Positions 49,414 to 62,210 of a DNA stretch of 64,000 bases are shown here, piece by piece (positions within the stretch are counted from its first letter, which is position 1; each line of letters opens with the position of its first letter). Source of the DNA: Phallusia mammillata. Its lineage: Eukaryota; Chordata; Ascidiacea; Phlebobranchia; Ascidiidae. The notes beneath the pieces are model-generated. The model made no database searches. It was not told the origin of the DNA and was given only the letters and a program-made list of their open reading frames with translations. The stretch covers positions 248,001-312,000 of the forward strand of contig QLIY01000020.1 in assembly GCA_003260075.1 (NCBI GenBank). Reading direction: 5' to 3'. Made by a program: the position numbers and the translations under genes.

Positions 49414-52400
49414 TTTATTTTGTACAAAAGTGAAATGTTTTATTTTTTTATTTTGTATAAAGTGAAAACTTTATTAGTAACTTACCTGGGTTTTTAACTT
49501 AGGACGTTAATGGGGCTAAATCTCTGCCTTTCTTAAAACTTTAAGTACGTTTTGCATGTTTTTTTTAGTTTCATGGATTTCATGTTTGTTAATAACCTGT
49601 TTAAACTACGTTATTACAGTTTTAATTACCTAGTTTTTTTGGAAATTACGTGTCACGGGGATTTTTTAAAGTGGTTAGGTGGAAAGTACACAAAAACGAA
49701 TGAAATACATTGGTTTCTTTATACAAACCAAAGAAAATTAGGACGTCACATCTGTACATAAGTTATAGTCTAAAAATAATAAAACAAAATCCTCAATTTA
49801 TAAAGCAACAACGTTGTCGGAAACAACGTAAATTGTGTTGATTCGATTGTAAGTATTGTATACTAAATGCGATTGTTCACACATTTGAAGTTTGTTATAT
49901 GCTTTTTAAATCATCCAACTTGGCTTCTACTTTCAGCAACAATCAACTTACATTTCTCCGAAACGCATTAAGTTGTAATTTTTCGCAGAATAAACTAAAC
50001 CCAAACTAACAGAAGCTCTAAACCAATAAAGAAAAATATTTTGGCTTAATGAGAAACGTGAAACAGTTCAGCGTACTACATACGACCGTATACTGAAGCA
50101 CTTTCCATCGCAAACAAACATTCAAAATTGACGTTTTAAAGCCTTCGTGGGTGGAGTCGGCAATCCCTTGTGCAAACATGTAACGTTGCTGAGAATACCT
50201 CTTCTACGTGACTATATTAGGCGGATCCGTTAAATTGAGACAAAACAGTTTGCCCAAAGGCGCCATAAAAAAATCAAATTTAGGTAAAACCAGTTGCGGC
50301 CCTATTTTAAAAAAACACTTTTAAAAATAAAAATACTAAAACGTTGAAGTATATCGGGCATGAAAAACAAGACGGCCTATTGGGACTTTCGGTTCTGCCT
50401 AAAACAGCTTAAAGCGAACACTTATGGGCAGAAACTTAACGCTGTTTGATAACATTAAACTTCGTTTCGTGTACGAAAGTGCTGACATATAAACAGAAAA
50501 AGTACTTAAATAATTATATTCCAGTCAAATTGACGCGATCATACTGAAAGCGCTCAAAGTTTTAATTAAAGGCTAATTTGATCTTTTTTTGCTTTTGACA
50601 TTTAATTAAAGGCTAATTTTGATCTTCTTTTTTTGCCTTTTCAGAGCCCCGGCAACCACGATCGCTTAAACTCACACCCATTCGTGAGGTGAAGTTAGCG
50701 GTGAAACTTGGAGATTACGAAGACACATATTCAGCACCAGTGGTTGGTCTGCACGTTGATTGGGAGGCCCCTGAGGGCAGAACAGGTAATTTCTATCTAA
50801 ACTGGAATCAGACGTAATTTAATAGTTATATTCAAATAAAAATCATCCTAAATCGAAAAATGAAATTTGTGTTTTGTTTATACCTAATGCACAAAACAAA
50901 AATGTCAATTCTATATTTAATAATAAGTTATTTGCTTTTGAGTCAGTGTTAACAATGTTTAATTCGAATCTGAAGCATTTGAAATCTTTTCAAAACAGAT
51001 AAAATCACGAAATTTCTGTGAGGTTCAATTGATTTCCAAATGCAAAGTTTATTTTACTAGCCAACGTTTAAAAATCAGAGCCCTAAATGCATTTCTCTGT
51101 TGAATGTTTAAAGCAGCAACTCGCCAAACCGGCAACGCAGCATTACTCTGTGGTTAATGGGCGCACGGGTAACTTTCTGCTTGTTTCCCAGTTTACAATC
51201 TTCCTAAATGTCAAAGTCAGTTGCTATCAACGCAATCTCAACATAAGGCGTTTTACTAATATTCTCCTGGTGCGGTGGAAATTTTGATTGATCAAACACA
51301 GCGTAAAATAACCTGATCAAAAAATGTAAAGAATAAAGTGAAACAGACCATCGTCAAAAATGGTATAAGTAAAACAAATTGTGCTAAAAACTGGTGCTTT
51401 TTTGCATTAAAATTTGCTAAACAAAGTACTTCTCGATTATTTAATATGACAAATTATGTCTAACGCTTGGTGTTTACAATGTAATTTTCTTGGTACGTCC
51501 TTTTAACACGGAAATGATTGATTAGCCAACATCTATGAGCAAGACTTTGGCGACAGGCAATTGACTTAGTGTAAAGAAACTGACAGGTCTTGTATACAGT
51601 ATAATATTTGGCGTCGGTGATAAAGTCGAAAAAGGGTAGGGCAAGACCTATTCCGGACTGCATTAAAAACAATGATTAATGGGCGCCAGAGGTGTTTAGT
51701 GTTGTGTCAAAAAGCAGTATTACCTGGCAAACAGCTTAACAAAACAACTCAATAGGAAACACCCAAATATAAACATATTTGTCGAATGACTTTCACTTTC
51801 CAAAGATGCGCTGTTTTCTCTTTCAGCAGTTATAAATATAGCATCTTGAATTATAGGTTAATTTTTGGATTTTTGATGGTAATATCAATCTTACTATAGC
51901 TGATTTGAATCTGGAAAAAAATTGGAAAACTGACTTGAAATATTATTATTTAGGTTTAAACGGATACGATGTTCGTATTGAACCAAAAGAAGATTGTGCA
52001 ATGTTAAATCCGCAACCTAATAAGGACGAAGAACCAGATCACACAAGTCGAATTTTCGCAGGACTTACTCCAGGTATGTAATAAAATGGTATGCCAGATT
52101 AGGACATAAGCTTAACCAAAATAAAGCATTTATACAAATATGAAACATTATTGTTGACATTTTTATTAGTTACGTTTCGTTAAATATTTGTAACTTTTCT
52201 TTTCAGTAACGGGCTTTTCTGAGTCATCGCGACATTTTATTACAAACTCTAATTCGCAATGCTCATACATTTTGTAAAATCTACGCGTTTATCAGTTAAT
52301 CCTGTACAACGTGTTGCGCATACGGTTATACATTTTTCACAGACGCGCGAAATCCTTGGTTTTGTTTTTAGTACAACCAAACCATTCACGGTCAAAACAA

Positions 52401-55400
52401 ACTGTCTGACTGCCTTTGAATTCCGGCTAATCACGTTTTAAGCGCAGACTTTGTCATAACGTTATCGTATTTTGTGTTTAAGGTCAGCAATATACCATAA
52501 GCGTTCGGACGAAAACAGGTCCTCTGTATGATTTGGTATACAGCACTCCAATTACAGCTACTGCGATAATCCGTAAGTTTGTTATTTTTTTATGAGATCA
52601 ATTTTTGATGCTTGTCAAATGGACTGAAACAAAGGAATGATATTTTTGCAATAATATTGATATACATTTTGTAAAGATGAAAATGATTTGATTGCGGTCA
52701 TATTTTGAACAACCTATGGTTTATAAAACTTCTTGGTTTGTTTTTGGTCAATTTTTCTCTTAAAAAAATATTGTTTGCAATCCTCAAATTAAGCAGGCTG
52801 CTAATTAACATTTGCAACCATGGTTTGCCCAAACATCTATCTTAAAACGTGACAAGAACGTTTTGCGTTCATGATCATGTACATAAACATTTCAACAAAC
52901 ACAAAAGTATAGTAAGACGTTACATTTCGCTGACTTCTAAAATATTTGTCAACGAACTGGTCCATCTGTTTTAGCACCAGCCACGCCTTATACAGTGGAG
53001 GTAACAGATGTGGGAGCAACACATGCAAGTGTTAACACTTTGGGACCGTTGAAGGGCATTTTCGACAAACTGTAAGTGTCTCGTGTTTATCATAACAAGT
53101 TCAGACTTTGTTTGTACAAGCATAGGATTAACACTTTTGTTGCACGTTATTACTGGATTTAAGTGTAATTTTTTCTGCAAAAGGATTTCGGGTTTTGTCA
53201 GTTAAAATTAAAAGGCTAAATTAAGTGAACGACTTTAACCAAGAAATAATTTAGTATTAATCAGAAAAAAAGTAATTCGAGTTGTTTTCATAAACAACCC
53301 AACTGAAAAAGTTTGTGCAAACATTACAAAAAAATATTCTTGCATGCTAAAACTAACAACAAACAGAGAAGCAAGTATACATAAGAAAAATCATGATGTT
53401 TCAATAATCCTCTGATGTCATTTTCAAGTAAATTAATTTGTCACAATTTTTCTGGCTTGTATGTGTCTTGTATGTGTAAAACAGTGAATTGCATTTACCA
53501 AAAAACGTCTCCACTTTCAGAGAATTTGTCCTTGATCCGGAGCACGGGGTTGTAGGCCCTCCATCTCTCGACCCAATTTACAATCGCTTTAATGTTTATA
53601 CCTTTACCGGATTGCAACCTTCTACAAAATACGTGTTAAAAGTATATTCGGTATCCAAAGGGGTAAGAAGCTGGGAACCATACACAGTGGAAATCAACAC
53701 AAGTAAGTTTTTCATGTCATAATTTGATGTACTAAGTTAATGACCATGGTTTTAGGAAAAAGATTTGTTTAAGGTGATCAGGTTAGGCTACATAAGGTCA
53801 TTGTATCGTGCTTGAAATATATCAATCGTATATGGCCAGACTTGTACTTTAAACTAGAAGATACCAGTTCGTTGCTTAGTGGATGAAGACTATAATGAAC
53901 CAAATAAGATACTGGTATAAATCTTAAAATCATAGGGACGAATAACTAAAAGTTTTGCATGAACTTATATCGCCAGATCTCTCAGAAAATGAACTGTCTA
54001 AGCGTATTGCCAATTCCACGTACATGTTATATTTAGTTACTATAGTAAACTAATTATAGTTGACGGTTTGGGTGGTTTAAATAAATTTTGTAAATCGACT
54101 CACTAAATTAGTGGCACGTTGTTGGCCAGACGCCCAGTAGATAAAACGTTGGAATAAGCTTCAAATTATCGGCTTTTGGGCGTTGCATATTCTCAATTTT
54201 ACAAAACCAATTAGCATCAGCGTTTCAACAGTAGGCGCCGGTCACACATATTCTAAGCTTTTTATGTTCTCGTGCGAACTGACTTTTTAGACGTTGGTTA
54301 CAAGGGGTGTTCTGTTTCAACCTTTGTTTATGTCAATCTTATTACGCGATGTTACAGACGAAATAGAACCGTTTCTGGCTATGGGATCACGTAGCGATTA
54401 GTTTCTATGAAACATTTGGGCTAGTGTTCAAATTCTTGCAAAAAATGTTGCTTATAAAACATATGCATGTTCTAACAAACAAATAGCGTACCTTTCAATA
54501 CAATATAAAACACTGTTTCCTTGCGGTGGATACTGGATTGAATTGCGCTCTGTATGTTCCGGTCAAGTTCATTACAGTCCAGCTCATCCACAGCTAGTGT
54601 GTTGTTTTCAAATTTGCGAATTACGTGCATGTTTGAAAAAACGACCCGATTAAACGAGCATGTAAAGTACCAATGACCAATATAGATCATGAGTACCAAG
54701 TTTGGTGCTGAGAGTCGTATTTTATTCGATTTTACGCGGGCCAGAAACCATTTCCAATCATGATTTAACCGTTTTTTAACTACTATTAATATTGCCGAAT
54801 GTAGCAGTTAGACTCATAATGTCCCCCCCCCCATGAGTACCAAGTTTGGTGCTGAGAGTCGTATTTTATTCGATTTTACGGGGGCCAGAAACCATTTCCA
54901 ATCATGATTTAACCGTTTTTTAATTACTATTAATATTGCCGAATGTAGCAGTTAGACTCATAATCCTACGCTAATATCACATAGTAATCAGCGTAATTTG
55001 TTGAACAAATTTATTGTCTCAATAAAAGCATAAACATTGCTTGCCAGATTTACCCCCCTAGCGGCCAGTTTGACAGCAGTTTTGCCTCAATTAAAGAACG
55101 TTGTACCGTTTTTTTCTGTTCAGAACCAGCTGCTCCTATGCTTTTGCAAGTTACTGCATACGGCCAAGATTTCGTCACGCTTCAATGGGACCAACCTGCA
55201 ACGTTTACAACAAGCGATGAAATTGAATACTTGATTGGATACGTCGACATTGAGGTAAACCCGATATGAAAGTCGACTAGCGTTTAAATATGGTAGTTTT
55301 TTGTAGCGCACTTTTGTGAATGTTCTACTTTGTTAAATGTCGGTTTAAAACATTGACAAAATTATATTTAAATAAACTTAGTTGTAAAACAAAACTTGGC

Positions 55401-58400
55401 AAATTGTCATGAACTAACTTACATTAAAAAGTAATGTTATTTTCATTGAAGGTACAAGTTGTATTGAAAATTTTGGTAATTTGTTCTACAGGAATTTTTC
55501 ATGAGTAAATAGCGTCTGACAGCGCAAAACTCTTTGCAAAGCATTTTTGAGTACATCTTTGCTACTCTTTTAAATGTTCGAAATAAATTTATGTATGACG
55601 TGTTTAACAGGTCAGTCCAAACATTGAGGACAAACAATATAGGTTATCGTTTTTCACCATACTCAACTAAAGCCAAGAATGTATTTCTCCCCCCCCCCTG
55701 AGGACAAACAATATAGGTTATCGTTTTTCACCATACTCAACTAAAGTCAAGAATGTATTGTCCTTTTAATTTTGTCATTTGTAGGACGCGACTTCTGGAC
55801 AAACTGGCACCACACGCGTTAGATCAGGAGATTTCCTTGTGCATGTGAAAGTTCAACAACTAATTCCCGGCGTGACGTACAAGTTTACGGTGTACACGCA
55901 AAAACCAGGAGAATTACCTGTACTGCAGGCCGAGACAGTTCAAACAACAAGTACGTATAGTTTCTTGTGCACTCAATATGGTTATCTATGGGCTACCAAG
56001 TATGTACAAAATTTTGCTATAACTTGTTTATCGCAAAACTGAACACATGTCCATCATACCTCATGGGGAACATAAAGGATAAACATTTAAATACAAAATA
56101 CCTGCAATTGTCCACGAGAACAATACATTTTAACACATCTTGTTCTCAGTACCTCCTAAGCCGAGAATAACCACATTGGATCCAACCAACGGGGGAATAA
56201 TTGTGGTATATGACAGTCCGTCAGTGGGCAAATGTCCTGAACTGAAAGTGAGCGTTAGTCCGAATCCTGAAAGCAAACCACCCGGATATCACTTTATCGG
56301 ACAGGTTAGCAGAACAGTTTCCCATAGAGTAATAGTTACAGCGTTGTAAGGCTTGATTCGGGCCTGACTTTACAGTTTGTGTCAGTATTTGTTTTGATCA
56401 ATTTAAGTAGCTTTCGGGTTAGTGCCTGTACTTTCGGGTCCGGACTGCAATTTCAGGCCTGTTCACAACTCTGGATAATTACATTGCGTGAAATTGGCAT
56501 TCCTGAAAAAAACACCTATTTAGTTCAACATTTTGCACTGGGCATGAATTCAATCTTTCCTGAAACTCTTTTTCGGTGGTAAAACATCATTTTAAATTGA
56601 AATGTTTTGCCACAACCTGCTCTGCTTATATCACACAATCTGTTTGTTCATTATTATTAATAAGTTGTTATTAATAATAATATATTTTAATAGTCGCCGC
56701 AAGGCAAGAAACAGGGTTAAACAAGCTTGAAGGCGCGAAAGCTGCCCTTATTTGACAGAAAAACCTTAAGTGCTTACCATACAGAAGTAGTCATGTTTTG
56801 CAATCTCTTGTTTTAGGAAATCTATTTACCCAATGTACCCCGCGAGGAGAGGTTCACAATTCACAGTAGGTGTGTGAGTAACTATCTGGAAGGTCCAGAA
56901 CTTGTTGTTTCCTCCCGAGCTGTTGTGGATCCCGAAACGGGAAAAGTCGGCGATCCTCCGAACTTGCCGAGACGAGCATTACCTTGTATTCTAGCAAGTA
57001 AGAAACCACATTATTTATTCACTCAAAACGATTAGGCCAAACCAGCGATATTAAACGCTAACAGCAAATGAATACTGCCGTTTAAAAATATATGGCTCTT
57101 CCAGTCCTTGTAAAAAGGGAAGTTTGCCCTTTTTCGTTTCTATATAGTTTAAAGCCAATAACACTTTCCCAAATCTTGAACGTATCAATAAAATTGGAAA
57201 GTACCGATCTTTAATGGTGTTACAGTTATTAAACATATTTCTCCGTACAACGTAAATTCGTTTTACGTTCGGGATTCAAATACCAACCCAACAAACATAT
57301 TTTTCTACCGTGACCTTAAGGTAACATTGCAAACTACTGAAAAGCATGTAGGCCTATGAGTTTAAAAAATGACCACGGAGAGGTTATCTATACAGCCTAA
57401 GTTTTTAATGAGACAAACCGTGTTTCATTATTTCAGATTAAGTTTTAGTCCATTTAACATGTTTTACCGGCTCCTAAAGGTATATTCCAGATTCACATGT
57501 TGTTGACTCGTTTTAACACGTGACAGGTTTAAAATTAAAGCAGATAAACTAGTAAACCGAAGAAGATCAAGTAGCCAGGTTGTGTTTAGGAATGCGTTCG
57601 TTTCTTTACTTTTCAGTTTGGATTCTGTAATTTCTCCGGTTCTTCCAGTTGTTTATTTTTATTGGTCCATAAGTTTTTGAATGTTTATATCAACTGTTTG
57701 TCAGGAACCGGACGAAGGGTACCAAGGCCGGATGTGGTGACACCAGATTCATGTTGCGGAAACAGACCTTATAACAAGGCTAATCAACAATGCTGCGGAG
57801 AGATCCTTGCCAGAGAAGGTTGGTATTTCTGATTACCTGTAAGACGAGTGGGGCTAGAAATTCCCGTGGTGTAGACTACAAATAAACAGTTCTGATAGCG
57901 TGTTGGACAATTTAGATTGGAGATTTTTAGCAATCTTAAAAACGTTACTTCGGTATATGGTTGCGTTGTACAGCCAAATAAGTACATGCAAATCTTGCAT
58001 TGAAACTTACTTTACCTATATAGTTGTTAAACGCCTAATACTGACCTAGGTCAACCATAGTAGGCTACATTTATAATTTAGATACAAAAAGAGCTTTACC
58101 AACAATAATAAACGTTTTTTATCAAGTTTTATACAAAAGCGCACAACGAAGTTGTCAAATAAAATGTGCAATTGATTTTGTATGAATCTAACTTTAAAAA
58201 CGCAACTATAGGTTTATCAAGATTTTAAGGCCTATTTGATAAAGTATAAACTATAAGCCAAATAAGGTAGGCTATGGACAACTCAATGTGAAAATTAAAC
58301 TATAGTATGTCTTTTGTAAAACAGGGGATAATCGGTTATGCTGTCACCAAACCTTCTATTTCGCAACGTCATCGGTATGCTGCTCTGGTGGCCTCGTGCG

Positions 58401-58440
58401 GCCAAAAGAAGACGGTTGTGAGGACTTTTATGTCCGCTAG
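47672..58440 (+). CDS. secreted fibronectin III-repeat protein with galaxin-like di-cysteine repeats
   Basis: Fourteen exons seen: 47672-47720, 48267-48385, 49185-49319 (3' end lost in a C run), 50645-50785, 51954-52073, 52483-52572, 52975-53071, 53521-53702, 55124-55254, 55785-55950, 56150-56304, 56817-56997, 57705-57818, 58325-58440. Exon 1 encodes a signal peptide (MPGLYFTVLVCSVLALG). Five fibronectin III domains follow, each split over two or three exons, with typical motifs FEDLQPGIAYTV, VGLHVDWEAP and FAGLTPGQQYTI, FTGLQPSTKYVLKVYS, VTLQWDQP and LIPGVTYKFTVYT. The last two exons carry CCGNRPYNKANQQCC and CCHQTFYFATSSVCC, an 11-residue spacing between Cys pairs typical of galaxin repeats. 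The frame reaches TAG at 58438, but a GT after codon GAC at 58413 could extend the gene. An extracellular matrix or cell-surface adhesive role is inferred. At least one base, and possibly whole exons, are missing after 49319. Confidence 0.85.
48036..48569. repeat. interleaved double duplication A-C10-B-C11-A'-exon-B'
   Basis: Segment A (about 48036-48088) recurs at 48200-48246. Segment B (48099-48188) recurs at 48479-48569. C runs are at 48089-48098 and 48189-48199. Exon 2 of the fibronectin III gene lies between A' and B'. Confidence 0.9.
49320..49413. repeat. 94-base C run interrupting a fibronectin III exon
   Basis: Directly follows codon CCT of exon 3, replacing the expected donor. Sequence on its right (TTTATTTTGTACAAAAGTG) is unrelated intron-like DNA. 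It creates a spurious polyproline frame. Confidence 0.95.
50559..50641. repeat. duplicated polypyrimidine region at a 3' splice site
   Basis: TTTAATTAAAGGCTAATTT and the following T-rich tract occur twice in a row, the second ending at the acceptor of exon 50645. Confidence 0.85.
54688..54964. repeat. 133-bp direct duplication split by C10
   Basis: 54688-54822 and 54832-54964 match with about two substitutions (e.g. CGCGGG/CGGGGG); run 54823-54832. Confidence 0.9.
55625..55760. repeat. direct duplication split by C10
   Basis: 55625-55688 and 55699-55760 match with one difference (AGCC/AGTC); run 55689-55698. In the intron before exon 55785. Confidence 0.9.
56339..56473. mobile_element. second CAGAGTTGTAAG-family MITE, 135 bp
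   Basis: Begins CAGCGTTGTAAG and ends TTCACAACTCTG, with internal TTCGGGCCTGA and TTTCGGGTCCGGAC words like the copy at 11605. Flanks AATAGTTA and GATAATTA match at 6 of 8. It lies in an intron of the fibronectin III gene. Confidence 0.5.
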
Positions 58441-59889
58441 AGAGAAGCAAGGCGCTGATTCACCACCTTCAGTGTTGAAACTAGCGAAGTTCGTTTTTAT
58501 CTCTGGTATACTACAAACGTGACAGATCTGTTTTTATTCATAATAATGCATAATTAAAAATTTTACTAGATCATGGTCTAGAACTCTAAATCATGTTCGG
58601 AACAAATTTAAGAAAAAATTAAACTTATTGACTGGCATTTTAGGCCAAGAAGATTTAAAATCGTTGATCCTAGATATTTCCGACACTTTGTTATTTTTTG
58701 CGCTTACCTATGTTGTTAATTTATCAGCAATACACAGTTTGTGGCTTATTTTATGTTGATCGTCAACGACCTGTTCCATTACCGCTTTGTTAGCAAATCA
58801 AATTTGTGTTTAAACGTGCAAAATCTATATTCTATCCTACGGCCGTACGTTTTTAGTTTCGCATCACCCAAGTAATACAATAGGTTGCATGCAATTTTTC
58901 TTTGTTTAATAAGATCCGTTTACCTTTGCATTTTTTTAACAGCATACATCTCGCTGCGGTGCTTTACTTTCGTTTTTCATTGCAACATGCTTTCTCTTAT
59001 TGCAGCAATAAAATATACCGCATGGTTTTGCTATTTGTGTGAAAAGCATTTAAAACCATGTAAGGTCATGTTTATGTTTCATTGCATCGTTATTCGTGAT
59101 GGTACGGAGAAATGTTTCGACGATTCTAACATGCTTGCAAAATTACTGAGGCCGCTTTAAAACTGTCGTAAATTAAAGTGTACCACCAATTTCTTTAAAC
59201 CACCAGGTGTCAGATGTGTCCTATCCGAATTTAACCGAAAAAGTAGGTTTTGTAGAAAATCTTTGGGGTATGCAAAAAGAGAGCTTTAGTGCAATAGTAC
59301 AATTTACATTGCCTATAACACAAAAATATAACAACAAAATGCCATTAGGAAAACCTTCTTTCCCTTCATTCTTTTGCTCATGCGTATAGGATATTATATT
59401 GAAACATCAGCAATAACTGTTTTTCGGAATAATCGTTTACAAATTAGATTCTTTTCTAAATCAAAATAGAAAATAATTGAATAATTGAGTTTTTTTAAGA
59501 TTATCATGAAAGGCTAAAGAGGCCATTTGCTTCGATATGACCTGATGTAGTAAACGAATGCGGTTCAATTGCTTTCTCGTGTGTGACCGCGTGCGTGTGA
59601 AATTCAGCGACGTTGTTTTTCCATCGGCCCGCACCGGAAAAACACAAACAAAAGCGGTCGATCACAACACCTGCTGCTTCACATGTGAGATACTAACACC
59701 GGATTAGCGTTCGTTATCAAAATGGCAAGAACCCAAACAGACCTCAAAAAGCACTAGTTTGTTGTTATATGCTTCTGGGAAATGCTGTCATTTCCAGAAA
59801 ACACTTTTTTTCTAACCATTTTTCATTGCAAAATAAATACTACCGTTTTAAGTTTGAGATCCTACTTTAGGCCCTTAAAAGGAAGTCAA

Positions 59890-60290
59890 ATAAACATACA
59901 AATCAACATTTTTCAGTGTTAAACTGTACTAAGCAGGATCACACAACTTAAACTTCACATAGCCTATTTAGGTTGTTTGATATATAACTGATTTAATAAT
60001 CGTTCACGCGGCAACAACCACAACACTCACAGATAAGTTATAAGGGTCCGGCAATATCACACAAAATATAAGAACCAGTATTAGCCCCCCCCCCTAAAAT
60101 AAAACATACAAATCAACATTTTTCAGTGTTAAACTGTAAGCAGGATCACACAACTTAAACTTCATGTAGCCTATTTAGCTTGTTTGATTTAAAACTGATT
60201 TAATAATTGTTCTTGCGGCAACAAAAACAACACTCACAGATAAGTTATAAGGGTCCGGCAACACCACACAAAATAAGAACCAGTATTACC
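59890..60290. repeat. about 190-bp direct duplication split by C10
   Basis: 59890-60084 and 60100-60290 match with roughly ten substitutions and small indels; run 60085-60094. Confidence 0.9.
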
Positions 60291-60384
60291 TATAATCAGG
60301 CAATCGCGTATTTGTTACTAAATATTCAATGCTTAACTTCTTCGTAATTGTCTTCCACAACTACAGCAAACTAATAAACTTATT

Positions 60385-60509
60385 TGTAGTGCTTATATCA
60401 CATCATGGTGTATAGTTTATTTGGGGAAGGAAGCTGTTTGTACTGCAATCGGCCCCCCCCCCTGTAGTGCTTATATCACATCATGGTGTATAGTTTATTT
60501 GGGGAAGGA
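60385..60509. repeat. 47-bp direct duplication split by C10
   Basis: 60385-60431 and 60463-60509 match. The left copy continues about 20 bases before the run at 60453-60462. Confidence 0.9.
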
Positions 60510-61926
60510 ATCGAATGTTGACAAACTCTACGATAAAAGCGATCTAACGAAATTGTTGTTTGTTGTCAGAAACATGACAGTGTTTCCCGGGGGAAAGGAG
60601 AATAAAAATAAACTGTCGAGTAACAACGCAATTAAACGCTGTCTATAAATATATTCACTTTTTTCGCATGTAAATTAATTTCACTCAAATTATCACAATT
60701 TTAAAGGAAAGGAAATATCGTAGAACCTTTCGATTTAAACAAATATTGCCAACAGTAACTTGGCACTTAAAATCCCAAGTCATTGAATAGATGTGGTCTC
60801 ATTTTTCACAATAAAAGAAAAAGCGTCCCCCCTCTTCGAGCTAAATTTAACGGATTATTTTGAATGAGCGTTTCCCTAAGTGCACACAAGAAAACCAATG
60901 TTATATTAAGTTTGTCGCAGCTGTAAAGTTTACCGGAGACAATTACTTATGCTGTTTTGATTTTACTTCCGCAATCTTGCGCCTTAAAATTACGAGGCTT
61001 AGTCGGGATGTTGTTCGGAATTTAGCATAGATGCGGAACGCAACAATTTCCGCCAGAAACGCCGCAAAACATAAACGAACGAGACCAGAGCAGTCGGTGC
61101 GTTTCGCCAGGTAGGAAAATTAAATTACCCAAGTTGTCCCAGCGTTAGCCAGCTGCAAGGAAGACAAATAACGCAGCTACTTGCGTGACAAGGGCGCGCC
61201 ATAAAAATAAAATTAAGGAGGTTTTGGTTCGGGCTCCACGACCCCAAGTCGCTAAAATCATGAAATAAAATTATTTAAGCAATTGGATTGATTATAACTG
61301 TTTCTTGCACTAGTTAAAACAAGTAGCCGAATGACGATGTCCATCAAGCTACAGGGAAACGTTAGAAAAATTGTTTTACAATTCATAAAAAACGATTAGT
61401 TTGTATGACTTTCACGCCTTTCATAACTTCAGTAATTAGTATAACTTTATGTTTTTGAAAACATCACAGCATAATGATGCCCATCGTGCTGGTGGGCAAA
61501 ACGTCGAGAAAAACATTTTTTTTAACTGAAAAAAGAGTATGTGTAAAACTTTGCACCAAATGAACAAAATACATTACTAAATATGCGACCATGAGGATGA
61601 AACGTTTCAATATATTCAATATTTTCTACGTCGCTAAATGTGCCTATTTGTCCTTTTAAAAAAAAAAAACTTTTGAAGAACCCTCCTCTATGATTCAAGA
61701 AGAGCCACCCCTTTCCATATGGTGCTACGCCTTCCTTTCAAGTCGGGCAGAGCGTCGTTGGTGTTGCGACAAATCGGGTGAAACCGTATCACCGAATGGC
61801 AATAACTCGGCGGGTTTGAACCGTCGCAGGATTTTCACCGACCGTGAAGCACCGGCGCATCAACATCACCCTCTACTATGAGTCACTTAAAGGGCAGGGC
61901 TTGGTATTTGCGACTATTCCGGGCAA

Positions 61927-62210
61927 ACTAATAAGTTCTAGTTACCAATTGACCTGAGAAATAAACTGTCCTTTGGGTAACATTTAAGATATTGTACAAA
62001 AATAGACGACAAGGTATTTGAAGAAATCGCTCTGTGTTTGTATTTGTGACAAAACATTCCTGTCTAAGTAATGAGTTCTAGCTACCAAAGGATCTGATCA
62101 ACAAACTGTCTATTGAGTAACATTTAAGTTATTTTGCGAATATATATAGGGTATTTTTTTGGAAAAATCAATTTACATTTGATATTTTACAAATGTAGAC
62201 GGCAAGTTAA
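61927..62210. repeat. diverged direct repeat
   Basis: Words AAGTTCTAGTTACCAA, AAACTGTCCTTTGGGTAACA and TAGACGACAAG recur with changes at 62069 onward (GAGTTCTAGCTACCAA, AACTGTCTATTGAGTAACA, TAGACGGCAAG). Confidence 0.7.

Noticed and set aside
49285-49497. Open frame with a polyproline run
   Set aside because: It is translated through the 94-base C run, which replaces a splice donor; not a real protein.
61690-61881. Frame containing CY-AFLSSRAERRW-CC
   Set aside because: Looks like a galaxin repeat but the spacing is 12 or irregular and the Tyr position differs; no convincing splice sites.
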